64,000 bases of DNA, taken from Agrypnia vestita. Taxonomy: Eukaryota; Arthropoda; Insecta; Trichoptera; Phryganeidae. The translations under genes were made by a program, and so were the position numbers. The stretch lies in contig JADDOH010002334.1 of the NCBI GenBank assembly GCA_016648135.1, positions 186,001-250,000 of the forward strand. Reading direction: 5' to 3'. Shown piece by piece: positions 44,081-56,350 of the stretch; position 1 is the stretch's first letter; each line of letters opens with the position of its first letter. Under the pieces are notes generated by a model that saw only the letters and a list, made by a program, of their open reading frames with translations, searched no databases and had not been told where the DNA came from.

Positions 44081-46389
44081 TGGATAAAATAAGGACCCAG
44101 ACATATAGTGATCATTATACAGACAATAATACCGTTTGAGATACAAAAATTGAATGAAATTTTTTATTTATATTAAAAACATTACAGGTTTAATATAGGT
44201 TTCTGACAATAGCGTAAAATTTGCTAGCAAACTTTTGTGGAGGGTTCCAGAACCATTCAATGATAGTTGCTTACGTGCGATTCTTACGAATTTTCACAAA
44301 CTCAAAGATATGTGTAAGTAGAATACACAGGTACTAGAATTCCCAGGGTGATAAAATGCTGATTCGACAACTTAACAGGCAATCGTGTTAGAAAGCAATC
44401 TTGAGAAGTAGTGATTACTCCCATGAGTATTAAACTAATTCAAGTTTCCGAATGTTCCCGAGAATTTTCGAATAATCAGAAGATTAATTACCATGATCGA
44501 ATGTCTCTGGTAATAAGTTATTTATATTTCTTTATATTTATTTTTAATGCTTCTTTTTCAACTCAAGGCAACCTGTTATGATTAAATTTTTACCATAAGT
44601 ATTAGTTTTTGGTATTCATTATTTTTCACTACTATTTTATTCTTATGTTTTATCCACTCGATGGAAATTACCTATAATCTCGACTATCATAGATTTATTT
44701 TTTGCGGCCTGGAAAAACTCTGCAATACACTGGCTAACCTCCGATTCCTCAGCTAAGATGTTTATCTTCTTCAAAGGCTCCGATTTCTAGCTGCATTACG
44801 AGATATAAGATCTGATACTTCTTTGATATTTCAATCCACATATTTATTTTTCTTAAGTCATCTGAACCAATCTTCCAATCTTATTTTCATAACATTGTTA
44901 TCGTTTAAGCCTCCCCATATAGTGCTAAAATAAAAACGCGCATCCTGATACTGCAAACCCAGTATACATGCAGACTTTTTCGACTAAGTAGGATAAAAAT
45001 GAAGATTTTACATTTACTATGTATATACATATAAATACACTCTAACTCAGTTAGTGTGCATCTACATGCTACTACAGAGCGTAAATGGACAATCTGGCAC
45101 CACGTTTCCTGCGCAATACGCGTTGCGCACTATTTGCTCTATGAACAGCGCACTGCGCTCCCCGCACCGCTCCCTATCCCAATACATACATGTATAGCTA
45201 GTTCTTTCATTATTATTATTACAGGCTGAAGTCTTGAAAAATGAAATTGTGATTATTGAGACAAATCTGCCATGCAGTGTCGCTGCTGACTTGATAGAGA
45301 ACAAATAAATGTCAGTTTCTTCAAGAAAACGTTTTGTTGCGTCTGGTAAATATTTACAGATTGGTCTAATACATAAATACCTAACCTACCTGTATTTTAT
45401 ATATTTACAGGGATATTTACATAATTAGAGGCAATTTTCAAAACACCGGAAAGGCAAGTTTAAATAAATACTGTTTCCGAGTAAAATTTTTACCGTAAAA
45501 TAAAAAACTATGTCCTTTTAAGGTAGTGCAAAAGTAATTAAAATTAAAATTTGAATTACACTCGCACTGCGGTTCAGCCAACCCCCACTTCCACCTCCTG
45601 CAGCGCCAACGAATTGAAAAGCCACTCCTAATTTATTACATCTTCTGACAAGAAACAGCAAAAGATAATTTTGATATGGTACAATGAAGTAGGAAAGTTC
45701 TAAAGTACACAAAATATTAAGGTCACGTGTTGCTGAACAGACCATCTAGGGATTTGCAAAAACAATTACTTGAATTGAAATTTTTACAGTCCCTTATGCA
45801 ATAAGCAATCATACGCCATACATTTTTGTCCTGATAAACATTCATTGCTTCTATCACATCCATAGTTTGTCACATCCCATTCCTTCGATTTCATTTAAAT
45901 CTGATTAATTGACTTATGTCCTCCTTACATCTAACACTTGGACGTTTTTTTCTTGCTCCTCTTCATTCAACCAAATATAGTTTCTTGTTTGATCTGTCCT
46001 TACTCATTTTTCTCAATTGCGCGCATTCATTACTTAAACGTCTCTTTCTAACATCCTTCTATCATTCTTCTATCGCGTATTATTATTATCAAATCTCAAT
46101 TGTAATATGAATTTCTTTTTACTGTATGTAAATTTTATATATAGTAAATGCGAATATATTTATGTAAATTGTTTTGTAAATCTGTATAGAAAAATTAATT
46201 ATAAAAATAAAGCAACTAACTATTACAATAGTGTCAACCAATATTCTTTCATAATGCACAATGTATTTTGCAATGAGACGGTAAAAGAAATTACGTACAA
46301 AATCCCTCGCAATGTCGAAGACAAAAATAAGATCATAAACAATAGAAAATAAAAGAATCTTCTCAAGAGTTCGAAAGATCAACATACTG
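44081..46389. other. Unassigned
   Basis: Mostly AT-rich. A small GC palindrome TGCGCAA..TTGCGCA is at 45110-45129 inside a less AT-rich patch (45080-45190). A 75-codon minus frame (45518-45745) and an AT-rich 99-codon minus frame (46119-46418) show no domain. Confidence 0.4.
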
Positions 46390-46830
46390 AGCATATAAAG
46401 CAGGACTGATAGCTGCATAGAGTCAGTTTGTTTTCACATTTCTATCGGTGCGACATCAGACGTGGAACAACAGTCGGGGTGGCCAGTCGTGATATAATCG
46501 AAGCGAAAGATATAAGCGGAATAATCGAAAAAAGTATTGGTGTAAAAAAGTACTGGCGATTTAAATTAGTGCGACATATACCAATATTCTAACAAGTGAA
46601 ATATAAAGTGTTTCACAGTAACAATACAGCGACAGTAAATGAATGATTAATTGCAAATTAGCGTGAATTCAAGAATAGTTATTAATTAATTCGTTTAAAT
46701 TAATTTAATTCGTGTTAAGTAACTTGTTCAATTAAAATAATAATTAATATATCGCTAATTAATTTCCAGTGTTTTCATTTCTCTTCTTCAGTTATGACGA
46801 TACGTGACAATTATCTAAACTGTTTTAAAC
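46390..46830 (+). mobile_element. LTR-like element, copy 4
   Basis: A TATA-like 'catataaagcagg' at 46391 is followed by 'agtcagttt', 'tgcgacatcagac', 'ataatcgaagcg', 'gtgaatt.caagaatag' and 'tcgctaattaatttccagtg'. The right half parallels 42590-42890. It ends near 'tacgtgaca' (46803-46811). It is probably the right portion of an LTR. Confidence 0.4.
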
Positions 46831-46855
46831 CTGACCATTTCATTAATATTTTTTA

Positions 46856-47203
46856 AAACTAACTAACTAACTTCCCCGTGGGGGTAGGCAGAGAGGATAG
46901 AGCGCCACACTTTTCTGTCCTGACATACCACTCTCGCCTCATCCACATTTATACATCTTCGCATGCAATCTTGCCGGTTGTTGAGGCTTCTAATGGGACC
47001 ATCTTCCAGTATCTGGTTAATTTGGTCATGCCACGGCTTCTGCGGTCGCCCTCTCTTTCTGGCGCCATCAACACTTGATTATATATCTTTCTTACCATTC
47101 TTCCTCATTCATTCGCTCAATATGCCCAAACCATCTGAGCGACCCTTTTTTAATTCTATTAATTATGCTAAGATCAGCTTTACATTCGTTCCTAATATCC
47201 ACC
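46856..47203 (-). mobile_element. GTTA-tailed LINE fragment, copy 3
   Basis: Read on the minus strand: DIRNECKADLSIINRIKKGS, LRWFGHIERMNEE, then several frameshifts through the 'GRPRKTW'-equivalent region and 'acccccacgggg'. It ends in a (GTTA)n tail (46856-46872 on the plus strand as CTAA repeats). It covers the same interval as 35.8 kb but is more decayed. Plus-strand frames of 66-98 codons here are shadows. Confidence 0.85.
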
Positions 47204-47464
47204 AAAAGACAAATAATTACATAAACATGCATAGCATGCATGCATTTCATATTTCTTGAGGGTATGCGATGCATTCAATAAACTGATAAGATTATTGGAT
47301 ATTGATCTGTTCGAGTGCAGCCATACAAGATTAAGAAAAAGTGCTGAATTTTTTTCCTACTTAATAATTATGTCTCTTTTTCTCTTGTTCATTCTTTTCT
47401 GTCAATAATTAAGTTTCTTTTTCTTTTGTTTAAATTTTTTATTCTTTCTTGTTATATAATTTTT
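47204..47464. other. Unassigned spacer
   Basis: 'gcatagcatgcatgcatttc' forms a small palindromic patch at about 47229-47248; otherwise nothing. Confidence 0.35.
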
Positions 47465-47632
47465 AACATGCCTTAGTTAAATTCATAAATATTTGTCATT
47501 ACTAACATATTTCTAAATGTGGAGACCTGTAATTGGCCATCTATATTATATCAATGTTTTCTATGCTTCTTTGTTGTGCTGTTGGTCTTCCAAGAATATT
47601 AAATAAATAAATTAAATAAATAAATAAATAGA
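47465..47632 (+). repeat. Retroelement 3' end with (TAAA)n tail, copy 2
   Basis: The plus-strand equivalent of 18117-18265: 'aacatgccttagttaaattc', 'tctaaatgtggagacctgta', 'attggccatctatattatat', 'gttggtcttccaagaatatt' and (AAAT)n. Both copies end at the same place with the tandem tail, as expected for target-primed reverse transcription. Confidence 0.75.
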
Positions 47633-48004
47633 TTAGATATATTGTAGTTTGTATCCGGTGTAACTCGGGATTCTCATTAAGTTATAATTTGAGATAGGGA
47701 TTTAGGGGAAGCATTGGCTTTTGTTTTGCCGAGGCTCTTAATAATAGTGATGTTTGCAATTTGATTCAGCTCAGCGGAGGGTGAGACCTCTGGGGACAGG
47801 AGGGTGAAGCACGGGTCTGCTTTGTACCTAATATCTTTGTCATGACCATTAATAACATAAAATACATTCAATTTTTTAAAATACAAATTTCGGAATAACC
47901 AAGAATATGGTCCCGTTGTTCATACAATGAAAATTAGTATTTCACTATATAATTTAAAGTCCTGTTAATTTAATCTAACTAAAATAATCGTAATCTAAAT
48001 TAAA
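47633..48004. other. Unassigned
   Basis: A 69-codon minus frame (47677-47886) without recognisable features; nothing else seen. Confidence 0.4.
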
Positions 48005-48085
48005 TAAACCAAACCTAATAACCTAACCTAACCAAACCTTATAAACTAACCAAACCAAACCTAATAACCTAACCTAACCTCATAT
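48005..48085. repeat. Telomere-like CCTAA-rich tract
   Basis: Imperfect 'cctaataacctaacctaacc' units occur twice, separated by 'aaaccttataaactaaccaa'. Insect telomeres usually carry TTAGG (CCTAA). The tract is short and irregular, so it is an interstitial degenerate array or a simple repeat, not a chromosome end. Confidence 0.6.
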
Positions 48086-49325
48086 ATTGCCTATGAAATG
48101 TCAAAATATGCAGTGCATTTTTCGAAACTTTACATCTTATTTAATACTTACTATTTAAACGTAAATTATTTTTCATTTTGTTATTAGCACATTCAATAAT
48201 ATTGTAAAATTTTATTTTCGTTGTATATGCAATGGAACCATTATCTTGGATTTTGCCCAAATTTCTATCGGGAAAAGATTGGCATTTAATAACAATATAA
48301 ACATTAATATCAACTCAGGGTAGCCGAGAGGCAGGGAAATATTATGGCGCCTATATTTTGCGCAGGGTCCTAAAGAATAACTCTGCATAATTTAGAATGG
48401 ATGCATAGAATTTAGAATCGCAAGATTCTGAATCGGAATCATAGAATTGAGAAATCATGAAATAAAATAAATAAAATATTCGCAGCATTTATCTCAATAT
48501 TTTATATATTGTTAAATATTACAATAATTCAATTTTATTTTTTAATTGTATACTTGTATTAATGCATATTGATACTTTGTATCTGTAAATTTAATTTAAT
48601 TTAATTTTACTTTAGCTACTTTACCTATACTCATTCTCTATACACGAGTCTCTGACTCATAGAATTCATAAGAAAGGTAATTTGAATACAAATAACTGAG
48701 AATTTCAGTCATTTGTCTTTTACCAGTATATCTACTGAACGATGTCTTATTTTTCTAGGTCTGCCGTAGAATTTGACGATTCCGCTCCTAAATAACTTCA
48801 TAAATATTATTTTGATGACGCCCAGTCAGAAGTAGGTACAACACAAAAGCCTTTCCATTTGTCACTGGGCTGGGAGACGGGATGGATAATAAACCAATTT
48901 TATATTCCCCTTCAAAGACCGTAACAAAAAGCCTTCATGTAAGAGCAACATGAATAAATCATTAGGGGCTAAACTAATTTTCTGTAATATTCGAAAATAG
49001 CTTAATAATTTTTGACAGGGAAAAAATATTTAACAGTACTGAATGCACTTTTTCATATTTGAGTGCTTTTTTTGATAGTTGTCTAAAAATATTAATAAAA
49101 TATTTTTCAAGGGTTTCAAAACAGTCAATAATTTGGCTCCAATATTTGACCGCCTGCAATTTACAGCCCAATATTTTTTTAATATGGTACAGCGAAAATT
49201 AAATACCTGCCAGAAAAATATTTTTAATGAAAACATTTTTTATTTTTTATTTAGGAGATATTCATAAAATTTGTTTTGAATAATCAAGTAAGTTTGTTTG
49301 TAATATATAATAATCGTATAAGTAG
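48086..49325. other. Unassigned
   Basis: AT-rich. Overlapping frames near 48974-49267 on both strands have no recognisable domain. Confidence 0.4.
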
Positions 49326-49480
49326 TGAATGAAGAGCTATTTGGCATAGCACATAGAATAAAGAAAAGATCACTGAGAAAGTTTGGTCACATGGAATACA
49401 CGAATGAGGATAAAATGATAAAGCAAATATATGAGGAAAGTTTTGAAAGCAATAGGAAAAGTCCTGTCTGTCCAACCAAA
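49326..49480 (+). mobile_element. LINE fragment related to the GTTA-tailed family, copy 4
   Basis: The frame shows HRIKKRSLRKFGHMEYTNED then K-Q-I-Y-E-E-S, aligned to GSLRWFGHVERMNEE and K-I-Y-E-A-S of the 35.8-kb copy. Similarity stops after about 49455, before the GRPRKTW region, so both ends are truncated. Confidence 0.65.
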
Positions 49481-49862
49481 TGTATTAGGGCGAGTCAAAA
49501 ATTTACTTTCGCCATAACACATCTTTAGGTTGTCATACAGTCTTCTGCGTGCGCGTGCTGATGTTTGTATGACTATCAGCACGTATGCGAAATTTGATCA
49601 GGATCGCGTTATTTGCCTTCCATCCGCTCCGCTAGCAGTTTACACCAAGGAGGGACAACAAGCTATGATGTATGAAATAGAGTTGAAATTCGTCTGAGAC
49701 TTTTACTGCAATCGGGACAGTTTTTTCACACGTAAAGGTGGAGAAGATTAAAAGCGGCCTTTGGAGCGTGGCGCACGAACAGGAAGCAGAAATCAACATC
49801 TGCTACGGATGACAAGATTAAGCAAGCTAGAGAGATGGTTCTAAATATTACTTAGAAGAAGT
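49481..49862. other. Unassigned
   Basis: A less AT-rich segment. A 'gggcgagtcaaaaatttact' start near 49489 could be the end of a DNA transposon but has no visible partner. Confidence 0.3.
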
Positions 49863-50035
49863 GGCGGCCCTCGTAGCCCAGCGGGCACTACTGGCTTCGC
49901 ACACCGAGGGTTCCGGGTTCGATTCCTGGTAAATTCCCAAATGTGACTTACTCAAACCTTGGTGTTTTGTTATGTGTTTCGCTTCTGTAATTGTGGCTCT
50001 TGGCCTGTTGAAGCGTTTATTTTTTTTTAAAAAGA
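49863..50035 (+). mobile_element. tRNA-derived SINE, family C, best copy
   Basis: The head 'ggccctcgtagcccagcggg' contains an A-box-like TAGCCCAGCGG. The B box is GGGTTCGATTCC (49916-49927) at tRNA spacing. The body is 'gtgacttactcaaaccttgg', 'tgttatgtgtttcgcttctg', 'taattgtggctcttggcctg', 'ttgaagcg', then T-rich and A-rich tail sequence. There is no closing acceptor stem or 3' tRNA structure, so it is not a functional tRNA gene. Related copies are at 18001-18115 (-) and, weakly, 12478 and 58590. Confidence 0.85.
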
Positions 50036-51971
50036 AGTTTCAACGAAAAGCGAGTTACCTTAGGTGAGGTAGCGTCATCTTTAAATATCAATCTTATGTT
50101 CTGTCCATCGATTTATCTACAAATTTGGCTTCCGTAGAAAGAAAAGTGTAGATAATTTTTAACTTGCTCTCGAATATATCACTTTTGTATAAGAACACGT
50201 TAAGAGCTTTAGATGTTCAGTATATGAAAGTGGATGAGTGTTAGAGTGGTATGCCAGGAGAAAAAGGCATACCGTTGCGTCATCACTAAAAAATATAATT
50301 CAAGCACTTACTTGCATCAGCGAAAATACAAAAATGCAAGAAAATTTTTGTAGCATAATGATAACAAACCTTCTCAAAAGTTTGCACTCCGTAGAATGCT
50401 CTCAGAAGATATTAATAAATCGACCCACTTATCCCAAGTCCCTGAGTCAATGAGCAGTCGATATACATTGTTAATGCGATATATTCCTAATTGGCATGAA
50501 GCTTCGTTCGTTACTAACACATACAGAAAAGGAGTTGGCCTTCTTCATAATCCAGAAAAGTAACACGTGGTTAAGTATTTATATTTTTAATGAAACGTGG
50601 CGATATGTTGCAATGATTTTAGGTTGGAAAAAAATTATGTATAATATTAAGATTAAGGTTAAAGATTTACAGTATAAATTGAAGAACTAACATTTAAGTG
50701 TTCTTATTTCCGTTGTACCTAATCAAATAATATTTCTGTTAAGGTTGTGTATTGCCTCAGTTGGACAACAAATAATTATAAATTATTTTTCAAATACAAT
50801 ATTTATATTTTATAAATTAAAAGCGGAAATATTAACAAATTTAAAAAAAACAAAAGTTCTTGCAAATCAGAATGTTGTCAATTGATCATTGAAGTTCTAT
50901 TTTAATGTATAAATGAAACGTAAAAAGAAAGAAGCCAGGAAAAACAAATCTATATTGAGAGAGATTTGAAAGGTTGATTTGAATCACTGAAGATGTGGTG
51001 CTGGGAATGAATACTGTAAAAATTTCTACGCAGTGCGTGGTTTTTAATTATGATATTATATTTTTAAAAAATCTTGTCAAATGGTTTCAAAGAGGCTTTC
51101 TCTTGTTTCATTAATCTTAAAATCTGAGCATAAAACCCGAGTTGATATTGCGTGTTCATTATTTTTTCAGTGCTCTGAGACAATAAGATTGTCGTATCGG
51201 AAACATTTCAATCCACAAACTGGGAGAGATACACAGTTGATTATAAGACTTTGTTTTTGTACGTAGTATGATTAAATATTATCTTATCTAAGGCCGTCAT
51301 TGTACTTTATCTGAATTATCTTACTATATCCTTGATTTTTTAATGCATATTTTCAACTTTTTTTTTTTCAATTAAACGGATTTAAAATTAAGAAAACTTA
51401 ATAACTTATTGTTGCGATTGTTGTTAATTTGTATGTATTTTTTTTCTCCTGTGCTTGTCATGAACTTGATTTAGTATTGGTAGTGACAGCTCTAAATAAT
51501 CGAACCGTGGATTTCCCGAATTTGCCTTTATTTCTTCCAGTTTCTCTTCTGCTCACAATTGTGCCTTGAATGACGATCTCATAATAAGGCCAAAATATTG
51601 TTATTTTGGGGTTTTAATTTTTTTCGCATACGGATTACTGTTTCAGTGAGTGTCCACGTTTTTTACGAAAAACATTTCAAAGATCTCATAAAAATAACAC
51701 TTATCAAACTTTTATATAACCAGACAATATTGCCTTTGTATTACGAGAATTTCACAATCTTTTTGATGTAAAAATGCTTATTTTCGCCTCTCGTTAGGTT
51801 AGAGCAGGTAAATGAAATCATTCATCCGAGTAAGATATCCTACTGGGACGATATTAACTGAAAAAAGTGGAAATTTTATACTTCAGGTAAAATCCCCATG
51901 AAAAATGTGATTCCACAAAACTCGCAATAGGTATGCTAGAGGACACTATTAAATTCATTCGTTTCAGCGCA
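50036..51971. other. Unassigned
   Basis: Frames at 50238-50453, 50496-50690 and 51081-51266 (61-71 codons) carry no recognisable domain and have no supporting context. Confidence 0.4.
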
Positions 51972-52110
51972 AAATTTCGTTCTCTGTCTCCCCTGTGAGT
52001 CCGTAACTTCCTGGAACTCACAACAAAAAATTCAATTACATGGCTGGAGAAAGACTCGAACCTCGGCGGCAACGCGGCAACTAACCGACATAGCCACCAC
52101 CGCTTCTCCA
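51972..52110 (-). mobile_element. tRNA-derived SINE, family A, copy 7
   Basis: The minus strand reads 'agaagcggtggtggctatgt', 'cggttagttgccgcgttgcc', B box GAGGTTCGAGTC, 'tctccagccatgtaattgaa', 'gtgagttccaggaagttacgg' and a shortened tail. It has the clearest head and B-box spacing of family A. The minus-strand frames of 81-85 codons across it are incidental. Confidence 0.75.
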
Positions 52111-52184
52111 TAACTCGTCAAAAATATATTATATATACTACACATTGTATGGGCTTGGCTAAAATATGAACCATTAATTACGTC

Positions 52185-52400
52185 TCCTACGTTCGACGTT
52201 TGACAGGCTTTTAAGAATAGGTAATGTTTGTGTGTTTGTAAGTTTTGATGTAGGAGGTAATCTCCGAAACTACTCATCCGATTTCAAAAATTCTTTCACC
52301 AGTATTTAGAATAGACTTTCAGGGTAGACATATATTTTGCCGTTAAAATAAAAGAGCTTTTCGTGGTGACCCACTTTACAACTAAAGTCGATGAAAAAAT
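52185..52400 (+). repeat. Dispersed repeat fragment ('ggtaatctccgaaactact')
   Basis: 'gttttgatgtaggaggtaat', 'ctccgaaactactcatccga' and 'tttcaaaaattctttcacca' is a phrase I associate with widespread insect, especially lepidopteran, repeats. It continues to about 'gtggtgacccactttacaac'. No second copy is present in the window, so the call relies on recalled family resemblance. Confidence 0.4.
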
Positions 52401-53689
52401 GGTCGAGCAATGCGTTTTTTACGAACGCTGCCTTAACGGTAAGAGATATTTAAATACTTAAAATAAATAATTGTAGACCCACTTGATGATACATGTTCTG
52501 GGGCAGTTATAATAAACAATTTAATAGTTTTCTTTTTCTTGTTTGAATAAAATTATATTATATAAGAAAAAGAGTTTTAACAAAAAAGATAAAAAAAATG
52601 TTAGAATATTGTTTCTGGAATGGATACAATATTCTAACATTTTATCAATATAATATCACATCCTCAACATATTTTCGTCTTGATCTTTTTAACCAATTTA
52701 TTATATAATATTTAAAATAACTGAGTCTTACAGTTTCGTTAGTTACAATCAAAGATAACTAATCACTGTAATCACTTTGCTACAGTTTTATTAATGAAAA
52801 ATGAACAAACCATATTCGATATTTTGATGTAGGGTACCTATGTGAGAAAATAATAATAATACGTAAAGAACGCAATTGAAAAAATCTAATAGGTGCACAA
52901 GTTAAAACAAGCAATATTTTCTATCGATTCTGAATGCACCGATACTAAAAATGAGGTATAATAACTTTTCAGCTTTTATATATTGTATATATTGGAGATA
53001 ATAGAAATCGATCAAATGTATTGTGAATAACGCAATGAATTAAATGAAATAAATAAAAAATATTCAAGAAACCAAAAAAAATACAGTGATTATGTACATA
53101 GGTAGGAACTAGGGTAGGGCGAACCAGAGACGCGTATATGAAATATGTGTTTGCAGGGGTGGAAAGACACATATAACCCTTTTTTAGTTTAGTTATACAT
53201 AAATTGATGATCATGATTTTGTAGATCATTTTTAAACAGTATGTTAATATCTGTAAAATTGTTCTCTCTGGCTAAATAAAAAGGTTTTTTCCTTAAAACT
53301 CGAAAGAAGAAAAACGTCCATTATCCATCAGGTCCTTTAATTCTTCTCTCATAAGAAGAGAAAATTTAAAGGAAACTAATTAATGATGCACCAATTTATT
53401 TATAAAAAGTTACGTAACCTCAATGTTTGGAAGATACATTTTTTTTAATAGGAAACAAAAGACCATATATATGTTAAAATTATTATTTTTTATATTTTAA
53501 CATAACAATAAAAAATTATCATATTTTAACTTTATTGTGCTGCGGCACTACAATAGGTAAACCATGTCATTTGGGTCTATCTCTCGCGCTCGATCTAGTA
53601 GTATTTTAAACAATATTTAAAAAATGCAATGTATAACTAGATAAATGTTTAAAAAATGTGACTTTTGGACATTTACAACCCCTAGTATT
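52401..53689. other. Unassigned with a perfect hairpin
   Basis: An 18-bp perfect inverted repeat (AAAATGTTAGAATATTGT and its complement) occupies 52595-52612 and 52626-52643 with a 13-base loop. No gene is recognised. Confidence 0.6.
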
Positions 53690-54706
53690 TTTTTTTTTTT
53701 TTTAAAGTAGTGGAAACCTAAAAGGTTTATGGGTAACATTTACATGATTCAAATATAAGAAAATATAATAATATAATTTAGATACAAAGGAATTTTTTTA
53801 TATTCGGCCGAGTTTTAATATTTTTGTCACATCTCTTTTGAATTTGTCAGTGGTCAGTTGTTTGGTCTGCTGAGGCAAGTCATTGTACAGTTTTAGTCCG
53901 TTGCAAATTAGTCGGGATTGTCCTGTTTTTGTTTTGGCGTGTGTTATGTGATAGTTTTGAGCCATTCTAGTGTTGTGTTGGTGTTTTTCGTGTATTTTGT
54001 CTAATTTTATGTCTTCGTCTTGTATTTCGCCAATTGCTAGTTTGTGAATGATTTTAAGTGTTTCGATTTTTGTAATGCTTTCGATGTTTAATTGTTGTGT
54101 TATACGGTATACAGTTTCAGTTGGTGTCCGGTATTTCAGATCATAGACCATTTTTAATATCTTGTTTTGCTGTCGTTGGAGTCTGTTTAGGTTAGTTTTG
54201 TTTCCGGTTCCCCAGAAGGGTATCAAGTATTCTATTCTACTCTTGACGTATGCCTGGTACATCAGAATTTTTACGGTCTTTGGTGTGATTTCGTGTATTT
54301 TGTGGAATAGGCTGGTCAATTTTGTCAGTGAGTCAGTTACTTTGTCTATTTGAAAGGTCCATTTGAGATGTCTGTCTATGTTGAGTCCTAAGTATTTAGT
54401 ATTTTCTAGTTCAGTAAGTGTTTCATTATGTATTTTTATGTCCATTTTATGCATTTTCCGTTTGGCCTCAAAGTTAATGTAGTTACATTTTTGAGCGTTT
54501 AAGGTTAGTATATTTCTTTTTGTCCATTCAGTTAATATGTCTATGTCTTTGTTGATTTGTTTTGTGGTTTCTATGTCATTATTGTTTTCGTAAAATATTC
54601 CGAGGTCGTCCGCATAGAGTATTATTTTGCCTCTAATATTTAGCTGCTCCAGGTCGTTTATGTATATTATATAGAGTAATGGTCCTAGGATTGATTCTGG
54701 GAATAT
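53690..54706 (-). mobile_element. 5'-truncated LINE with intact YADD reverse-transcriptase fragment
   Basis: The minus-strand frame is open from about 54724 to 53798. Recognisable RT sequence starts at PESILGPLLYIIYINDL (about 54700-54650). YADD follows at 54616-54605, then a W-T-K-R region, KYLGLNIDRHLKW, a thumb-like 'YVKSRIEYLIPFWG' region and a C-terminal basic stretch ending KILKLGRI. YADD holds the two catalytic aspartates of non-LTR reverse transcriptases. The fingers, first RT blocks and endonuclease are missing. After the stop, an untranslated segment of about 95 bases leads to a poly(A) tail (T run at about 53690-53703). The open frame after truncation indicates a young insertion. 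The motif order fits the jockey/CR1 superfamily group; the clade is not resolved. Confidence 0.9.
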
Positions 54707-54724
54707 TGAAAAAATGAAGCTGTA

Positions 54725-56099
54725 TTAGAAGGCATACAGTTAAAATAGATGAGATCTCTACGCTCTCAAAGTTTTTCTAATACAAGCCACCATGACCGAG
54801 GTCAAGGGAGTGACCAAGACAAAGATGAATGAACACCATCTTGACACCTGCAATAGATGAACCAGGCTACATTTTCTCCAGAGATTAATGATCCTCAATA
54901 TTGTAACTGCGGTCATGAACTTTTCAATCGCATAAGGCCGTAAATTTACAGGTTCAAAACTCAAGAGAGGTTAAAAAACACAATGTAACTCAAAGTCACA
55001 TCATTATAAAAAAAAGTTAAAAAGGAGAAAAGTACTAGAGAAACAAGGTGATTATTACAGATTTTCATTTATGTATATGTATATTTTTGTGTATGTTTGT
55101 GCGGATCGCGTGTAAATAGCAATCCGCTCTATTGAACTTAATATTCAACTATTACCTCTCAATTATGCTAAAAAATATCAATTACGTTTCCTCTCTTTGA
55201 AAAACATACGTAAGTAAACGAAAATACGCCAACAAATGAACACTAATCTGCGATAGACTATTTATTCTCTTCAGCTTCGAAGACAGTCAAAATCGTCAGC
55301 CGCAAAGATCTTCGTGCCGCCCTTTTTCAGCAGATATAACTGGTGAAATCAGAATATAACTGGTGTAATCAGAATATAACTGGTGAAATTAGAATATAAC
55401 TGGTGAAATCCCGGAAAAACATGATTACAACATTTACTAATCAATTATAACATCCGTTCTTTAGATGCGAAAAAATGCACCTTCCAGAAGAAAAACGCAA
55501 GCAAGCAATTGTCTTTTCTTCCTTTCGTAATTCGGAGGCAAAATTCAAATATTTCTTCACGCCGGCGCCGACGCAATGTAATATATTATCAACGACATCT
55601 GGCGTCAGATTTATTAGCCATACACAAGCAGAGTCATTGTCAACATAATATGAAAAAATCAAATATGCCTCCAGGAAAGGTTATTATACTTTTAATAGTT
55701 ATTAAATTAATTATCATTTTGAGAAGTATATACATTTATCTATTATGTCGCCTTACTAATTTTTATAATAGATATCTATTTATTTCAACTATTATCGACG
55801 ACAATGCGCTGTTGGGCACATAAACTTTTATAGATTTTGAATTACTCGAACCAGTTTTTGGATGAAACTGGATGAAACATATCTGAATATTTATTATTTT
55901 TACAAAATCGCTACAACGGAGTTTTAAACGAAACACTTGAAAAAACGTAAACTTTACTAAAATAATTATCAGAATAGTTTTAACCGGAACTTGCTGAAAA
56001 TATTCACAAGGTTTGTATCGCCCTAATCACCTCACATACTGTTAGCTCCAATATGTGAATCTTTGTAATTGTCAGGAGTAGAGGATAAAACATCACATA
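54725..56099. other. Unassigned with a four-unit 20-bp tandem repeat
   Basis: AGAATATAACTGGTGAAATC-type units lie at 55332-55350 (19 bases), 55351-55370, 55371-55390 and 55391-55410, with one or two substitutions. Frames at 54758-54964 (-), 55441-55662 (-) and 55509-55823 (+, 104 codons, AT-rich end) show no domain. Confidence 0.6.
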
Positions 56100-56350
56100 C
56101 TTCTATCCTGTCTCACCACTTTTTCTTTGACCATACACATGCATGTAATATGGTTCTTGAAGCTCTTTTAACAAGGTCATCCTCCAATATTTGATTTATC
56201 TAATCATATCAAGTCTTTTGCAGACGCCATTTGTTCTTGCTGCATTCACCACTCGCCTCATATATTTTAATCACAATCGTCTTCTTGTACATATGTTCCG
56301 CATGACCAAACCGTCTCAGCCATCCTTTCTTTGTTCTATCTACTAAGCTT
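56100..56350 (-). mobile_element. LINE fragment related to the GTTA-tailed family, copy 5
   Basis: The minus strand reads GWLRRFGHAEHM, K-I-Y-E-A-S, a diverged basic segment with stops, INQILEDDLVKR and a W-S-K-K-K-W end. It matches the block order of 35764-36100. The 3' tail is not preserved. Stops and substitutions make it the oldest copy of this group. Confidence 0.7.

Noticed and set aside
46119..46418. 99-codon minus-strand frame rich in Ile, Phe and Tyr
   Set aside because: The composition is what AT-rich DNA gives by chance, and an antisense frame overlaps it; mitochondrial origin was considered but no mitochondrial gene motif is visible.
49863..49935. Possible tRNA gene
   Set aside because: A and B boxes are present, but there is no acceptor-stem complementarity and the sequence continues into a SINE body seen elsewhere.
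52595..52643. Hairpins at 7.8, 16.7, 19.3, 52.6 and 59.2 kb as microRNA precursors
   Set aside because: Stems of 11-19 perfect pairs with tiny loops are shorter than typical insect pre-miRNA and are AT-rich. They look like foldback or palindromic insertions. Small RNA data would be needed.
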